A DNA stretch of 64,000 nucleotides from Rhizobium aethiopicum (GTDB taxonomy: Bacteria; Pseudomonadota; Alphaproteobacteria; Rhizobiales; Rhizobiaceae): assembly GCF_900094625.1 (NCBI RefSeq), contig NZ_FMAJ01000005.1:372001-436000 (forward strand), read 5' to 3'. Below are positions 8,328 through 17,108 of this stretch, one piece after another (positions within the stretch are counted from its first letter, which is position 1; each line of letters starts with the position of its first letter). The notes below the pieces were generated by a model that did no database searches, was not told the DNA's origin, and saw only the letters and a list, made by a program, of their open reading frames with translations. Both the position numbers and the translations under genes were made by a program.

Positions 8328-9092
8328 ATGTCTCACGTTCAATCACTCGCCGGCCAGACCGTTCTTGTGACGGGAGCTTCGGGCGGGATCGGCGCCGCCA
8401 TCGTCCAGCGCTTGTCTGCGGAAGGCGCGCGGCCCGTCATCCACTACGCGCGCGACAGAGAGAGGGCGCGAGCCCTGCTTCACAAGATCGGCGGCGACGG
8501 CCTGATCGTCCAGGCCGATCTCTCCAGCCCGGACGGCGCCTTCACGCTCTGGCGCGACGCGCTCGCAGTCGCGGGACGCATCCATGCCGTCGTCAACAAT
8601 GCCGGCATACGCACCGAGGTTTCGGTCGATGCCGATCCCACAGACTGGCGGGCCGCCTGGCAGAAGGAGTTTCAGGTGAACTTCTTCGCGGCGGCGGACC
8701 TCTGCAAGCAAGCCCTCGTGCATTTTAAGCAAAATGGCGGCGGGCGGATCGTCAATATGGCCAGCCGCGCCGGCCAGCGCGGCTATGCCGCCGACGCCAT
8801 GCCATACGGCGCGACGAAGGCGGCACTGATCAATCTCACCAAGTCGATAGCGAGGAGCTTCGGGCGCGACGGCATCGTTGCCGTCGCCATTGCTCCGGGC
8901 TGGGTGCGCACCGAGATGGCCGAGGATTTCGTGGCGAAGCATGGAAAAGATGCTGCGGTCGACGACATTCCGATCGGAGAGATGGCCGAGACGGAGGAGG
9001 TCGCCGAGCTGGTGTCCTTCGTGCTCCGCCCTTCGCAGGCCTCGGTCAACGGGGCGACATTCGACGTCAATGGCGGCAGCTACATCAGATAG
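8328..9092 (+). CDS. Short-chain dehydrogenase/reductase (SDR)
   Basis: A 254-residue classical SDR. It has the cofactor motif TGASGGIGAAI near residue 15, NNAGIR after the fourth strand, catalytic Ser in NMASRAGQRG, and Tyr and Lys in MPYGATKAA. It begins 9 bp after the racemase-family gene, behind TTAGGAG, and is the first of two SDRs closing the operon. Its substrate is not evident. A side reaction on hydroxyproline-derived intermediates, or on another hydroxy/keto acid entering by the same importer, is possible. Confidence 0.9.
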   Translation: MSHVQSLAGQTVLVTGASGGIGAAIVQRLSAEGARPVIHYARDRERARALLHKIGGDGLIVQADLSSPDGAFTLWRDALAVAGRIHAVVNNAGIRTEVSVDADPTDWRAAWQKEFQVNFFAAADLCKQALVHFKQNGGGRIVNMASRAGQRGYAADAMPYGATKAALINLTKSIARSFGRDGIVAVAIAPGWVRTEMAEDFVAKHGKDAAVDDIPIGEMAETEEVAELVSFVLRPSQASVNGATFDVNGGSYIR

Positions 9093-9102
9093 GAGATCTT
9101 GG

Positions 9103-9858
9103 ATGAAAAGGTTCCATGGCAAGGTCGCGGTCGTCACGGGCGGCGGCGGCGGCATAGGCTCGGCCATTTCGAAGAGGCTTGCCGGCGAGGGCGCCTTGGT
9201 CGTGGTGACGGATGCCAACGCGCAGGCCGCGGCTGAAGTCGCCTCGCTCATTGAGGCTGCGGGCGGATCGGCGACCGCCCTTTCGGCCGACATCTCCCGG
9301 AAGTTCGACAGCTTCGACCTTATCGAGAAGGCCTTTGCGATCAAGGGGCGGCTGGATGTATTAGTCAACAATGCCGGCATCAACCGGCGCGGAAACCTGC
9401 TGTCGCTGTCGGACGAAGACTGGCAGGTGAGCTTCGCGGTCAATCTGGATTCGATGTTCCATCTCTGCCGCGCGGCCTTGCCGCATATGATCGCCGCCGG
9501 CGGCGGAGCGATCGTCAACACCGCCTCGCAATGGGGGCTCTACCCGGCGCCGAACCATATCGCCTACAACACGACCAAGGCGGCCGTCGCCGCCTTCACC
9601 CAGAACCTTGCCCGCGACTATGCACCCGACAAGGTGAGGGTCAATGCCGTCTGCCCCGGCGAAATCCACACGCCGATGCTGGAGGCCGGCGTCATACGTT
9701 CCGGCCGGACGATCGCCGATCTCGACAAGCTCGTCCCATTCGGCCGCATCGGCAAGCCGGAGGAGGTGGCGGCGCTCGTCGCTTTCCTAGCATCGGATGA
9801 AGCGGCTTTCATGTGCGGTTCGCTGGTGGAGATCACCGGCGCGCAGGCGGTGGCCTGA
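9103..9858 (+). CDS. Short-chain dehydrogenase/reductase (SDR)
   Basis: A 251-residue classical SDR with cofactor loop TGGGGGIGSAI, NNAGIN, Ser in NTASQWGLYP and the IAYNTTKAA catalytic Tyr/Lys. ATG 9103 has an AGGAGATCTT ribosome site 10 bp after the previous stop. The longer open frame starting at 8878 lies inside the preceding gene in another frame and is not used. The two adjacent SDRs are clearly divergent from each other rather than a fresh duplication. The substrate cannot be read from the sequence. Confidence 0.9.
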   Translation: MKRFHGKVAVVTGGGGGIGSAISKRLAGEGALVVVTDANAQAAAEVASLIEAAGGSATALSADISRKFDSFDLIEKAFAIKGRLDVLVNNAGINRRGNLLSLSDEDWQVSFAVNLDSMFHLCRAALPHMIAAGGGAIVNTASQWGLYPAPNHIAYNTTKAAVAAFTQNLARDYAPDKVRVNAVCPGEIHTPMLEAGVIRSGRTIADLDKLVPFGRIGKPEEVAALVAFLASDEAAFMCGSLVEITGAQAVA

Positions 9859-10005
9859 AAAGCCGAGCCCCTTGAGGAAAGGAATCGTCCACGAGATCAG
9901 CAGACGCCTATGCGCGTTCATAGCAAAGGCACGCGACCGCCGACAGGCGAAATGTACAACGGCGTCCGCGGCCTCAACGATCCCGCTTTCGTTTCCGGCG
10001 CAATA

Positions 10006-10030
10006 TGTTTACAAGCGGAAGCTGTAAACA
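10006..10030. promoter_or_regulatory. Perfect 8-bp inverted repeat TGTTTACA-N9-TGTAAACA
   Basis: TGTTTACA at 10006-10013 and its exact reverse complement TGTAAACA at 10023-10030 are separated by nine bases and end 24 bp before the GTG of the next gene. The spacing and symmetry fit a dimeric repressor site. The AT-rich arms stand out in the GC-rich surroundings. A transcript hairpin is also possible. No regulator gene is adjacent. Confidence 0.4.
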
Positions 10031-10054
10031 TTCGACCGGACGGAGGCATCAAAC

Positions 10055-10894
10055 GTGCATATCCTGCGGCGCTCGCTTTTGGGGTCCCTTTGGGCCCTGA
10101 TGGGTTGGAAACCGTCTTTCGCTGGGGAAGCCAGCCCGGAAACGGTGACCCAGGAGGAGGCATCGTCGGTGACGCCACGGCATGTCCTGTGTTTTCTCGG
10201 GAGAGATCGCGATCTCAGCCGCTTGTCCGAGGCGGCAGGCCAAGCAATTCGTGACTTCGCCACCGGATTCAGCATCGACGAGGATTATTCGCAGGCAGAG
10301 CCGGATGACCGCATGAGCCGGTCATTCGATGTCTGCTGGGATCGGGTCGAACCCCATGCGTGGGACGAGGCGGACGAGAAAGCCGTCGCCGATCACCAAT
10401 CCGTCCTCTATGTCCTCGGGCCGAGCATGGCGCAGGCAGAAACCGTCAAGGTGTCGATGACGGCCCTGCGTCTCGTCGAGCGGCTGATCGAAGCGGGAGC
10501 GGTTGCCGTCAAGGGCGAAAGCGCCGGCATCGCGCATGGCTTGGACCGATGGAGAGCGCTGATCGGCCAGGCCGCCGGCGCGCAGAAGGCCGGCGATCCG
10601 CTCGCCCAGCAGCGCATCGGCCGCCTGGCCTTCGCGAAGCGGCCGCTCTCGGCGCGGGGATATCTGGAGAGCGTCGGCTTCCATCTCGTGGGGCTGCCGG
10701 AAGTCTATGTGCCGGAGACATCAGGCAGCGAAAGGCAGGTCGTTGCCATCATGGATGCGGTTGCCGACGAGATCGCCAAGCAGGGTTTCGATCCGACGCT
10801 CAAGGCGCGCGGCGCAAGCCTCTCCTTCGATTCCATCTATGAAGTGGACGAGTTCAAGTTCAATCCCTACGGCATCGTCAAGCTCTCTGGGTGA
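10055..10894 (+). CDS. Hypothetical protein, DUF4261-like
   Basis: A 279-residue protein starting at GTG 10055 behind CGGAGG. A hydrophobic N-terminus (LRRSLLGSLWALMGWKPSFAG) could be a signal or anchor. The core (HQSVLYVLGPSMAQAETVKV, then ALRLVERLIEAGAVAVK, then ESAGIAHGLDRW) resembles the DUF4261 family as I remember it: a conserved strand-helix unit followed by a GVAHxxxxW-like signature. Function of that family is unknown to me. It stands alone between the hydroxyproline operon and the convergent pilus cluster, with its own upstream inverted repeat. Coding status is firm; the family call is tentative. Confidence 0.75.
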   Translation: MHILRRSLLGSLWALMGWKPSFAGEASPETVTQEEASSVTPRHVLCFLGRDRDLSRLSEAAGQAIRDFATGFSIDEDYSQAEPDDRMSRSFDVCWDRVEPHAWDEADEKAVADHQSVLYVLGPSMAQAETVKVSMTALRLVERLIEAGAVAVKGESAGIAHGLDRWRALIGQAAGAQKAGDPLAQQRIGRLAFAKRPLSARGYLESVGFHLVGLPEVYVPETSGSERQVVAIMDAVADEIAKQGFDPTLKARGASLSFDSIYEVDEFKFNPYGIVKLSG

Positions 10895-11168
10895 GCCGGT
10901 CCGATCTCCGCGGGCCGCTCAAGTAGAGGCTGTAATGATAGTCGTAGCTGCGCAGCCAGAGCCGAGCCTTCTTAGGTCCCTCGAAATTGAGCTGCAGCAG
11001 ATTGCGCGGGTGAGCGGTGTCGACGACCAGCTCGTCTTCGGTCTCAGGGTTATCGGCCTGCGACAGGGCGAAGCGCTGGAACTCATTGCATGTGCCTTGA
11101 GAAGCCAACCGGCCAACCCGCCCGCAATGCACGATTATCGACGTGACGACAAGCGGCGTGGATCTCAT
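10878..11168 (-). CDS. Small hypothetical protein
   Basis: A 96-codon frame starting at ATG 11168 with a usable AGGTGG ribosome site four bases upstream, and GC-rich third positions like its neighbours. It sits just downstream of the TadE-like genes on the same strand and overlaps the convergent DUF4261-like gene by 17 bp. The C-terminal half (LLQLNFEGPKKARLWLRSY) looks like a folded beta-rich segment. I do not recognise a family. It may be a fourth gene of the pilus cluster or a chance frame. Confidence 0.45.
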   Translation of the reverse strand: MRSTPLVVTSIIVHCGRVGRLASQGTCNEFQRFALSQADNPETEDELVVDTAHPRNLLQLNFEGPKKARLWLRSYDYHYSLYLSGPRRSDRLTQRA

Positions 11169-11193
11169 AATCCACCTATCCGATAGCAGGAGA

Positions 11194-11778
11194 CTAGTTG
11201 TAGCTGATCGTGTCGCTCACGCGCGGGCGATTGAAGAAATGATGGTCGAAGCTGTAGCCGTTCTGCCCGGTGAAGTTCGAGAAAAACGCCGATACCGGTG
11301 TCGTCAATGTGTATTGCACCCGCGTCAGCACGACCTGGACGCCCGCCTCCTGGATCTTTGCCGGTATGTCGATCGCGCTTGCCGTGCCGGAGCCGAGCGA
11401 CGATGTGTTGAGCGCGGCGGACCAGTTGACGGTCGCCTTGCCGCTGTTGTCGACATCATTGACTGTGATCGTGATCGTCAGCCCAGTGGTGTCATAGGGC
11501 TGCAGTATGAAGCTCGCGCCGGAAAGAAGCTTGGCGACGTCGGTCTGAGTCCAGGTGCTCTGCTGCGCAATCATATCGCCTGCGCTGGCAGCGATCTCGT
11601 CTATCTTGCGGCTGACGGTTAGGGCATGGCCGAGATCGGCCGTGCCGAACAAGAGCATGATCAGGATCGGCAGCACCAAAGCGAATTCCACGCCCGAGGC
11701 GGCCGAACGGTCACGTGCGAACCGGCGGATGCGAGATCGGGCGAAGGCGAGAAGAGCGAGGCTCCGTTTCATGATCAT
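11194..11778 (-). CDS. TadE-like pilus/pseudopilin assembly protein
   Basis: A 194-residue protein with a short basic N-terminus, then ASGVEFALVLPILIMLLFGT, the hallmark TadE/TadF transmembrane segment following a Gly-Val-Glu-Phe junction. The rest is predicted extracytoplasmic. ATG 11778 is coupled to the stop of the upstream gene (ATG two bases from its TGA). Such minor pseudopilins of the Flp/Tad system act in the inner membrane or periplasm in adhesion. No TadA ATPase or Flp pilin is present here, so any machine is encoded elsewhere. Confidence 0.85.
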   Translation of the reverse strand: MIMKRSLALLAFARSRIRRFARDRSAASGVEFALVLPILIMLLFGTADLGHALTVSRKIDEIAASAGDMIAQQSTWTQTDVAKLLSGASFILQPYDTTGLTITITVNDVDNSGKATVNWSAALNTSSLGSGTASAIDIPAKIQEAGVQVVLTRVQYTLTTPVSAFFSNFTGQNGYSFDHHFFNRPRVSDTISYN

Positions 11779-11779
11779 G

Positions 11780-12310
11780 TCAGAAGGGCTCATTGCGGAA
11801 CAGAGCGGAGGATCCGAGGAGATAGCGTCCGTCCGAAAGCTTGGCGCCCGACAGGCTGAAGAAATTGACGGTCGCTGCCCAGGGTAGGAATGCCTGCACC
11901 AGAATGTAGTCGCTGCCCTTGCCAATATCATAGGTCTCGGTGACGGCCAGATTGCCGCTATTGTCGATAGGATCCGTGGCGGTGGCGGACGACAAGTCGG
12001 AAAGCACGCTCACCTTGACGACGAGACCGTCGGAGCAGCTGAAGGACAGAAGCATGTCGTCGCAAATCTTGGTCTTGAACCCGGCCAGGGTGATCTTCGT
12101 GGACGCGACCTCGCCGGTGCGGATCATTCGGGAGATCTTGTGAACCGAAGCGTCCAGCGCGGAGTTGACGAAGAACATCAGCGACACTTCGATAATGCCG
12201 AAGATCATGATGAAGAGCGGCAGGGCCAGGATCGCAAATTCGATCGCGGCCACCCCCTTGCGATCGCCGAGCAGGCGGCGAAGCGATGCAAAGCGTTTTC
12301 TTGCGGTCAT
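11780..12310 (-). CDS. TadE-like pilus/pseudopilin assembly protein
   Basis: A 176-residue TadE-family protein. A basic leader (KRFASLRRLLGDRKG) precedes VAAIEFAILALPLFIMIFGI, in which Glu is the conserved fifth-position-like residue of type IV pilin-type segments. The remainder is a beta-rich extracytoplasmic domain with a Cys pair (KICDD and SFSCSD). It lies between the TadG-like and second TadE-like genes, overlapping the former by four bases, so the three form one translational unit. Confidence 0.86.
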   Translation of the reverse strand: MTARKRFASLRRLLGDRKGVAAIEFAILALPLFIMIFGIIEVSLMFFVNSALDASVHKISRMIRTGEVASTKITLAGFKTKICDDMLLSFSCSDGLVVKVSVLSDLSSATATDPIDNSGNLAVTETYDIGKGSDYILVQAFLPWAATVNFFSLSGAKLSDGRYLLGSSALFRNEPF

Positions 12311-13674
12311 TGAGTCAGCCGGACGGAAGAGAGATATTGGGTGAAGAGCGTCGACAGGCCTGCCGTGATCTCCGTCGATGACGATGCCGATATGAACAGG
12401 CTCTTCGACGACGCGCAGTCGCCAAGCGCGTAGGGGATATAATCCCGTCTGGTAATGCTGGTCGACACGCCGCTGTTCATGGTGCCGCCCCAGGTGCTCT
12501 TCCAGTTGGCGCTTGCCATGGTCGAGCCGACGGTTGCGTTATAGCCCCAGTCCGTGGTGATCGGCAGATATTCGGTGTAGAGAACGGCCATCGTATTGGA
12601 TTGATTTTTCAGGTAGTCGCACCAAGCGGGGTTGAGGGGCGCCACTTTAGGCCAGTATTTTGAGCCATTCGTCACCCATTCGCGCTGCGACTGGACGCCG
12701 TCCGTCAGCAGGAGAACCAGCTTGAGCGGCGAGCCCGAGGAGGTTCCGTCCCCTCCGGCGCCGACTTTCTGCTTGAGCGTCGCAAGTGAGACGTCGAAAT
12801 AGGTGGCGGCCTTCGAGGTTGCGCTGGTAAGGCCGTAGCTGCTGTCCGCGAGGCGGGTGCGAGCCGTATCCGTGCTCAGCGTCGGCGCCAGAACCTCCGA
12901 AAGCGTATCCCCCAGGCTGTAAAGCCCCACCTTGATGCGTTCATGATTCTCGTCGGATTCGTCGATCATGTCGAGCACTTCGCGCACGGCGTCACCAGCG
13001 ACGTCGGCGCGCAGCTTTATCTTCTTTTCCTTGCTGTAGTCGTAATTGGTGGCATATGTCGTCTTGCCGATGGTGTGTGAATCGCCAGTATGGCAGGCGA
13101 ATTGGCATTTGATGCCGGCATACATGGCCGACTGACCTGACGTCGTTGCCGCCAGCAGCATCGATGGCGATGTGTCGATGACGATATAGACATTGAGATA
13201 GGACGTGGCCGGCCCCTTGACGGCGCTCGCCACGCTGACGGGAACGGTCTCGATGTTGGCGATCTTCATGAACGTCGTCGGAACGGTGCCGTTGGCCGTC
13301 GCCGTGATGTTGTGGTTCATGGTATCGATGTCGATATCACCAAGCGTGTAGCTGTTGTCCACCTGCGCATGGAACCAGTCGGCAACCTTCTCCTTGAGAG
13401 CGTCGGTGTCCTCGGTGTTGTTGATCTGCTTGACCGCGGCGATCAGGGCGGCGTCGAGGTCGCTCTGCATCCGCTGCCGGACATTGTAGCTGCGAATATA
13501 GTCGAAGCTCGCGCCGACGGCGACGAGCATCGGCAGGAGGCTGAGGGCGACGACGATCGCGACGTTGCCGCCCCTGTCCCTTCCGAGACTGCGAAGGGCG
13601 CGAATAATTCGATCACGTAATGAAAGGGCCGACTTCAAAAAACACCGTGACGCAAGAAAAAATAGCAAAGGCAA
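12307..13674 (-). CDS. TadG-like protein with von Willebrand A-type domain
   Basis: About 455 residues. A basic leader and DRGGNVAIVVALSLLPMLVAV form the N-terminal TadG/TadE-like membrane segment. A large extracytoplasmic region follows, with a VWA-like fold beginning VYIVIDTSPSMLLAA (a MIDAS DxSxS motif) and continuing through LVLLLTDGVQS. It is the first gene of the three-gene cluster. The start is uncertain: the frame opens at TTG 13674, TTG 13638 is another option, and neither has a clear ribosome site. Role in pilus or surface-structure assembly is by family. Confidence 0.85.
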   Translation of the reverse strand: MPLLFFLASRCFLKSALSLRDRIIRALRSLGRDRGGNVAIVVALSLLPMLVAVGASFDYIRSYNVRQRMQSDLDAALIAAVKQINNTEDTDALKEKVADWFHAQVDNSYTLGDIDIDTMNHNITATANGTVPTTFMKIANIETVPVSVASAVKGPATSYLNVYIVIDTSPSMLLAATTSGQSAMYAGIKCQFACHTGDSHTIGKTTYATNYDYSKEKKIKLRADVAGDAVREVLDMIDESDENHERIKVGLYSLGDTLSEVLAPTLSTDTARTRLADSSYGLTSATSKAATYFDVSLATLKQKVGAGGDGTSSGSPLKLVLLLTDGVQSQREWVTNGSKYWPKVAPLNPAWCDYLKNQSNTMAVLYTEYLPITTDWGYNATVGSTMASANWKSTWGGTMNSGVSTSITRRDYIPYALGDCASSKSLFISASSSTEITAGLSTLFTQYLSSVRLTQ

Positions 13675-14168
13675 GATGTATCGAGAAGACTTGAGGGTTT
13701 GTTAATTTCTCGGTTCCCGGTAGAAGATGCGCTGCCGACGCGGCGTTTGCTGCGCTTATCGGACATGTTTGCGAATAGTGGATATTCGCTGCACTGTCGC
13801 ATGTGTGGAGTGGGCCGCTCTCAGCGCTGCATCAGCAGGTCATGCAAGCGTCTTTGAACCTCTTGCGAGGACGTGTTCCTGTTGTTGAAAAAAGTCTCCC
13901 ACGACGGCAATCCAGCCTTCCGACATCTGGGTCGGCATGGCCGGGGACTGGGCGCTGACTTCACCACTCTTGGCGTTGATCATCTCCAATGCGAGCTGCC
14001 GCAATTGTCGAGCCCGGATGGATCGAGGCCGGCGAGTGCATCCTGAGCGAGGAGGAACGGGTCGTTAAGGTGTTGGACGAACTCGATAGATCGAACGGCG
14101 AGCTAAGCCAGCTGATCGTCGAGGGTTGATAGCGGGCAGCGGGATTTCACTGGTTCCGCCGCTTTGTC
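13675..14168. other. Gene-poor stretch with degraded coding fragments
   Basis: No intact gene is seen in these 494 bases. On the minus strand, about 14000 to 13825 reads as a protein piece (LALEMINAKSGEV, then MPTQMSEGWIAVVGDFF). It continues in another frame as SSQEVQRRLHDLLMQR before a stop, which suggests one frameshift in a decayed gene. The piece is vaguely phasin-like. On the plus strand 13989-14129 is a 46-codon frame (containing LSEEERVVKVLDELDRSNG) that may be real or the tail of another lost gene. A long AT-richer leader of the TadG gene lies at 13675-13820. Confidence 0.4.
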
Positions 14169-14987
14169 TCACGCGAGCGATTTTTCGGCAAGGCGAAGCG
14201 GAATGCAAAGCGGCCGGCCATGGACCGGATCGGTAATGATCCTCGCCTGCACGCCGAAGACCTCGGCCACCCTCTCCTCGGTGACGAGGTCGGCCGGCGC
14301 ACCGGTGGCGACGATCTTGCCACCTTTGAGGAAGACCAGCCAATCCCCGAAGCGCGCTGCGAGATTGAGGTCGTGCAGGACGAGCACCACGGTTCTGCCG
14401 AACCGTTCCTTGAGACGATGGACCAGCTCCAGGCATTCGAGCTGGTGGGCGAGGTCGAGATGGTTGACCGGCTCGTCCAGGCAGATGATGTCGGTCTCCT
14501 GCGCCAGTACCATCGCAATCCACGCGCGCTGCAATTGCCCTCCCGAGAGGGAGCCGAGCCGGCGATCACGCAGATGCCCGACGCCGGTGCCGGCCATCGC
14601 CTGCTCGATCGCCTCTCCATCGCCGGCGCTCCAGGGCTGCAGCAGCGTCTGGTGCGGGTAACGGCCGAGGCGCACGAGCTCCTGCACCGTCATGTCTTCG
14701 GGCGCCGAAGGGCTCTGGGTCAGCAGTCCGATTTTCCGGGCAAGCGCCTTTTCGCCGAGGCTGTGAAGGTTCAACTCTTCGAGGAGGATATGGCCTTTGC
14801 TCGGCTTGTGCAGCCTGCGGATTGCCCGGAGCAGTGTGGACTTGCCGCAGCCGTTTGCGCCGGCGAGCACCGTGATCTTGCCTCTGGGGATGGCGAGCGA
14901 CAGGGAATGGAGGACGTTGAGCTTGCCGTAATCGAGGCTGAGCTCTTCGATCGATATCACGTTGTCGATGGCGACGGCGTCAGTCAT
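14169..14987 (-). CDS. Iron-siderophore ABC transporter ATP-binding protein (FecE/FepC type)
   Basis: A 272-residue ABC ATPase with Walker A LAGANGCGKSTLLRAI, signature LSGGQLQRAW, Walker B DIICLDEPVNHLD and H-loop VLVLHDLN. These follow the FecE/FepC/FhuC pattern of iron-siderophore, haem and vitamin B12 importers. The start overlaps the preceding permease gene by 8 bp, making it the last gene of a three-gene minus-strand operon. It energises uptake through the two FecCD-type permeases. Confidence 0.93.
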   Translation of the reverse strand: MTDAVAIDNVISIEELSLDYGKLNVLHSLSLAIPRGKITVLAGANGCGKSTLLRAIRRLHKPSKGHILLEELNLHSLGEKALARKIGLLTQSPSAPEDMTVQELVRLGRYPHQTLLQPWSAGDGEAIEQAMAGTGVGHLRDRRLGSLSGGQLQRAWIAMVLAQETDIICLDEPVNHLDLAHQLECLELVHRLKERFGRTVVLVLHDLNLAARFGDWLVFLKGGKIVATGAPADLVTEERVAEVFGVQARIITDPVHGRPLCIPLRLAEKSLA

Positions 14988-16011
14988 GGCGCTGGTTTCT
15001 CATCAGGAGATAGAGGAAGTAGGGAGCGCCGATGACGGCGGGAACAGTTCCGGCGGGCACTTCGGTCGGCGAAAACAGCAGCCGGACGAGGAGATCCGCG
15101 CCGACCAGCATCGAGGCGCCGATAAAGAAGCTGCCGAGGAGGCCGAAGTGGACGGTCCGCCCCATCAGCCGGCGCGCGAGGTGCGGCGCCATCAGGCCGA
15201 TGAAGCCGACGCCGCCGACGAAGGCGGCCGAGAGCGCGGTAATGGCCGCGGCAAGGACGAAAATATGGATGCGGAAGCTCGGCAGGTTGAGGCCGACGCT
15301 CCTTGCCGATATCTCGTCGAGATCGGCCGGCGGCAGCCTGCGCGCCACGATCAGTACGATGAACACGAGCGGAAGCATGCCGATCGCGGTGATGCGGATT
15401 TCATTCCAGTTGATCTCATTGACCGCGCCGGCGATCCAGCGCGCCGCCTGTCCGGCCTGGTAGACAGGCCCGACCAGCATGGCGATAACGGTCAACGATT
15501 TCAAAACCGCGGCGACGGCGGTGCCGAAGAGCAGCAGGCGGATCGCCGACGCCGCCTGCCTGCCGGCGAATGCGAAGACGACCGAGATCGCGAGGATCGA
15601 TCCGGTGACGGCGGCGACCGGCTGATAGGCGACCGAGGTGACCAGCGCGTTGGATTCGTTGGAGAGCGCGGCGAGGAAGCAGACGACTGCAAGCGCTGCG
15701 CCATCGACGACGCCGAGTATGCCGGGCGAGGCGAGTTCATTGCGGGTGACGCGCTGCAGCAGATATCCGGCGACCGCAAAGCCGCCGCCCGCCAGAGCGG
15801 CGATCACCACGCGGGGCAGGCGGAACTGCAGGATGATCACTGTCTTGCCGCGGATGTTCGCGCCGAGAAGCACCTCCCACACCTGGGCAAACGGGATCCA
15901 GGTCGACCCGAACGCGATCCCCGTCAAAGCGAGGGTCACGAACAGAAGGATGATTGCCGCCAGCGTCAGCGGCGCTCTGGAGACGGCGAGCGAATCGGCG
16001 GGAGGCATCAT
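14980..16011 (-). CDS. FecCD-family siderophore ABC transporter permease
   Basis: A 343-residue, roughly ten-helix permease of the BtuC/FecCD family. Diagnostic segments are the LASPGILGVVDGAALAVV loop and the near-C-terminal VGFIGLMAPHLARRLMG. ATG 16011 overlaps the upstream permease stop as ATGA. A second ATG follows at once. The open frame extends further upstream, but that sequence is the other permease in a different frame. It should pair with the upstream permease as a heterodimer. Confidence 0.93.
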   Translation of the reverse strand: MMPPADSLAVSRAPLTLAAIILLFVTLALTGIAFGSTWIPFAQVWEVLLGANIRGKTVIILQFRLPRVVIAALAGGGFAVAGYLLQRVTRNELASPGILGVVDGAALAVVCFLAALSNESNALVTSVAYQPVAAVTGSILAISVVFAFAGRQAASAIRLLLFGTAVAAVLKSLTVIAMLVGPVYQAGQAARWIAGAVNEINWNEIRITAIGMLPLVFIVLIVARRLPPADLDEISARSVGLNLPSFRIHIFVLAAAITALSAAFVGGVGFIGLMAPHLARRLMGRTVHFGLLGSFFIGASMLVGADLLVRLLFSPTEVPAGTVPAVIGAPYFLYLLMRNQRHD

Positions 16012-17015
16012 GCGGCCCTCCGCTTGAGGAGGACCAGCAGAACCACGCCGCCGACGGTCGAGGTGATTGCGCCGACGGGCGCTTCGGCCGGATAGATGAT
16101 GAACCGCGCGAGAACATCGGCCGCCGTCGCGTAGATCGCGCCGATCAGCGCCGAGGTGACGATGAGTCTGCGATGACTGAGGCCGACGAAGCGTCTGGCC
16201 ACATGCGGCACGACGAAACCGACGAAGCCGACCGGGCCTGCCATGCAGACGCCGGCGCCGGTCAGCAGCGAGATGGTGAGGAAGCCGGTCCAGCGCACTA
16301 CAACGAGCGGCACACCGAGATTTGCTGCCGTCGTATCGTCGGCCTGCAGCGCATCGAGCGGCTGCGCGAGCATCCATGCGACCGCTAAGCCTGCCAAAAC
16401 CACGGGCGCGCCGCCGAGGGCAAAGGCGATCGGGCGATCGGCGAACGAGCCCGTCAGCCAGAAGAGCAGCTCCTTGAGCTGGGCTTCGTTGGTGGTCAGG
16501 ATGATCTGGACGATCGAATAGCCGAGGCCGCCGACGGTGACGCCGACCAGAACGATGCGGATCGGCGAAAACCCGCCGGAGCTGGCGGCGACGCCGAAGA
16601 CGAGCAGGCTGGTGGCGAACGCGCCGGAGATGGCAGCGGCCGACATCCCGGGGACCGAACCGACCCCGAACCAGACGCTCGAAGCGACCACTGCGAGCGC
16701 GGCACCACCATTGATGCCGAGCGTATCCGGCGAAGCGATGCGGTTGCGCGCCAGCGTCTGGGTCAAGACGCCTGCGACCCCGAGAGCAGCGCCCACAAGC
16801 GGTGCGAGAAGGGCGCGGGGGATGCGCAGCGTGGTTATAACGACAGCGCTTTCCGAGCCGTCGAAGGCAAAGATCGCGCTCCAGATCGCGGCCGGCGAAT
16901 ATTGCCGGTATCCAAGCGCCACGCTTGCGACGACGGCAGCCGTCAGGGCGGCCCACAACGCGATGGTCAGCGATATCACGGGACGGGAAGAAGTGGAGAC
17001 GGCTATCGGGCGCAC
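16008..17015 (-). CDS. FecCD-family siderophore ABC transporter permease
   Basis: The first gene of the uptake operon: 335 residues, multi-spanning, with IASPDTLGINGGAALAVVA and VGFVGFVVPHVARRFVG, the conserved FecCD motifs. The start is GTG 17015, with only a weak ribosome site. It is divergent from the binding-protein gene across a 93-bp gap, so one control region may serve both directions. Confidence 0.92.
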   Translation of the reverse strand: MRPIAVSTSSRPVISLTIALWAALTAAVVASVALGYRQYSPAAIWSAIFAFDGSESAVVITTLRIPRALLAPLVGAALGVAGVLTQTLARNRIASPDTLGINGGAALAVVASSVWFGVGSVPGMSAAAISGAFATSLLVFGVAASSGGFSPIRIVLVGVTVGGLGYSIVQIILTTNEAQLKELLFWLTGSFADRPIAFALGGAPVVLAGLAVAWMLAQPLDALQADDTTAANLGVPLVVVRWTGFLTISLLTGAGVCMAGPVGFVGFVVPHVARRFVGLSHRRLIVTSALIGAIYATAADVLARFIIYPAEAPVGAITSTVGGVVLLVLLKRRAA

Positions 17016-17108
17016 GGTTTCAGCTTGACTTTAAGTGGATAATACATCTCATCTTATGGCCCGACCGATTGGTCGGAAAATCATTCGATTGTCAAGTTCG
17101 AGGCGTCT
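17016..17108. promoter_or_regulatory. Divergent promoter region of siderophore uptake genes with palindrome CCGACC-N4-GGTCGG
   Basis: The gap between the divergent permease and binding-protein genes is much richer in A+T than the genes around it. It carries a perfect 6-bp inverted repeat at 17061-17076, CCGACCGATTGGTCGG. No TGA-N9-TCA iron-responsive operator of the RirA type was found on inspection, so iron control, though likely by function, is not shown. The palindrome could be the operator or a small transcript hairpin. Confidence 0.45.

Noticed and set aside
14980..16956. A 658-codon minus-strand frame spanning both FecCD permease genes
   Set aside because: Only the part from ATG 16011 reads as a permease. 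The upstream part is Arg-rich out-of-frame sequence of the other permease, and the ATGA overlap fixes the real start.
17016..17108. RirA-type iron box in the siderophore promoter
   Set aside because: The TGA near 17025 is not followed by TCA at nine bases, and no other copy was found by eye.
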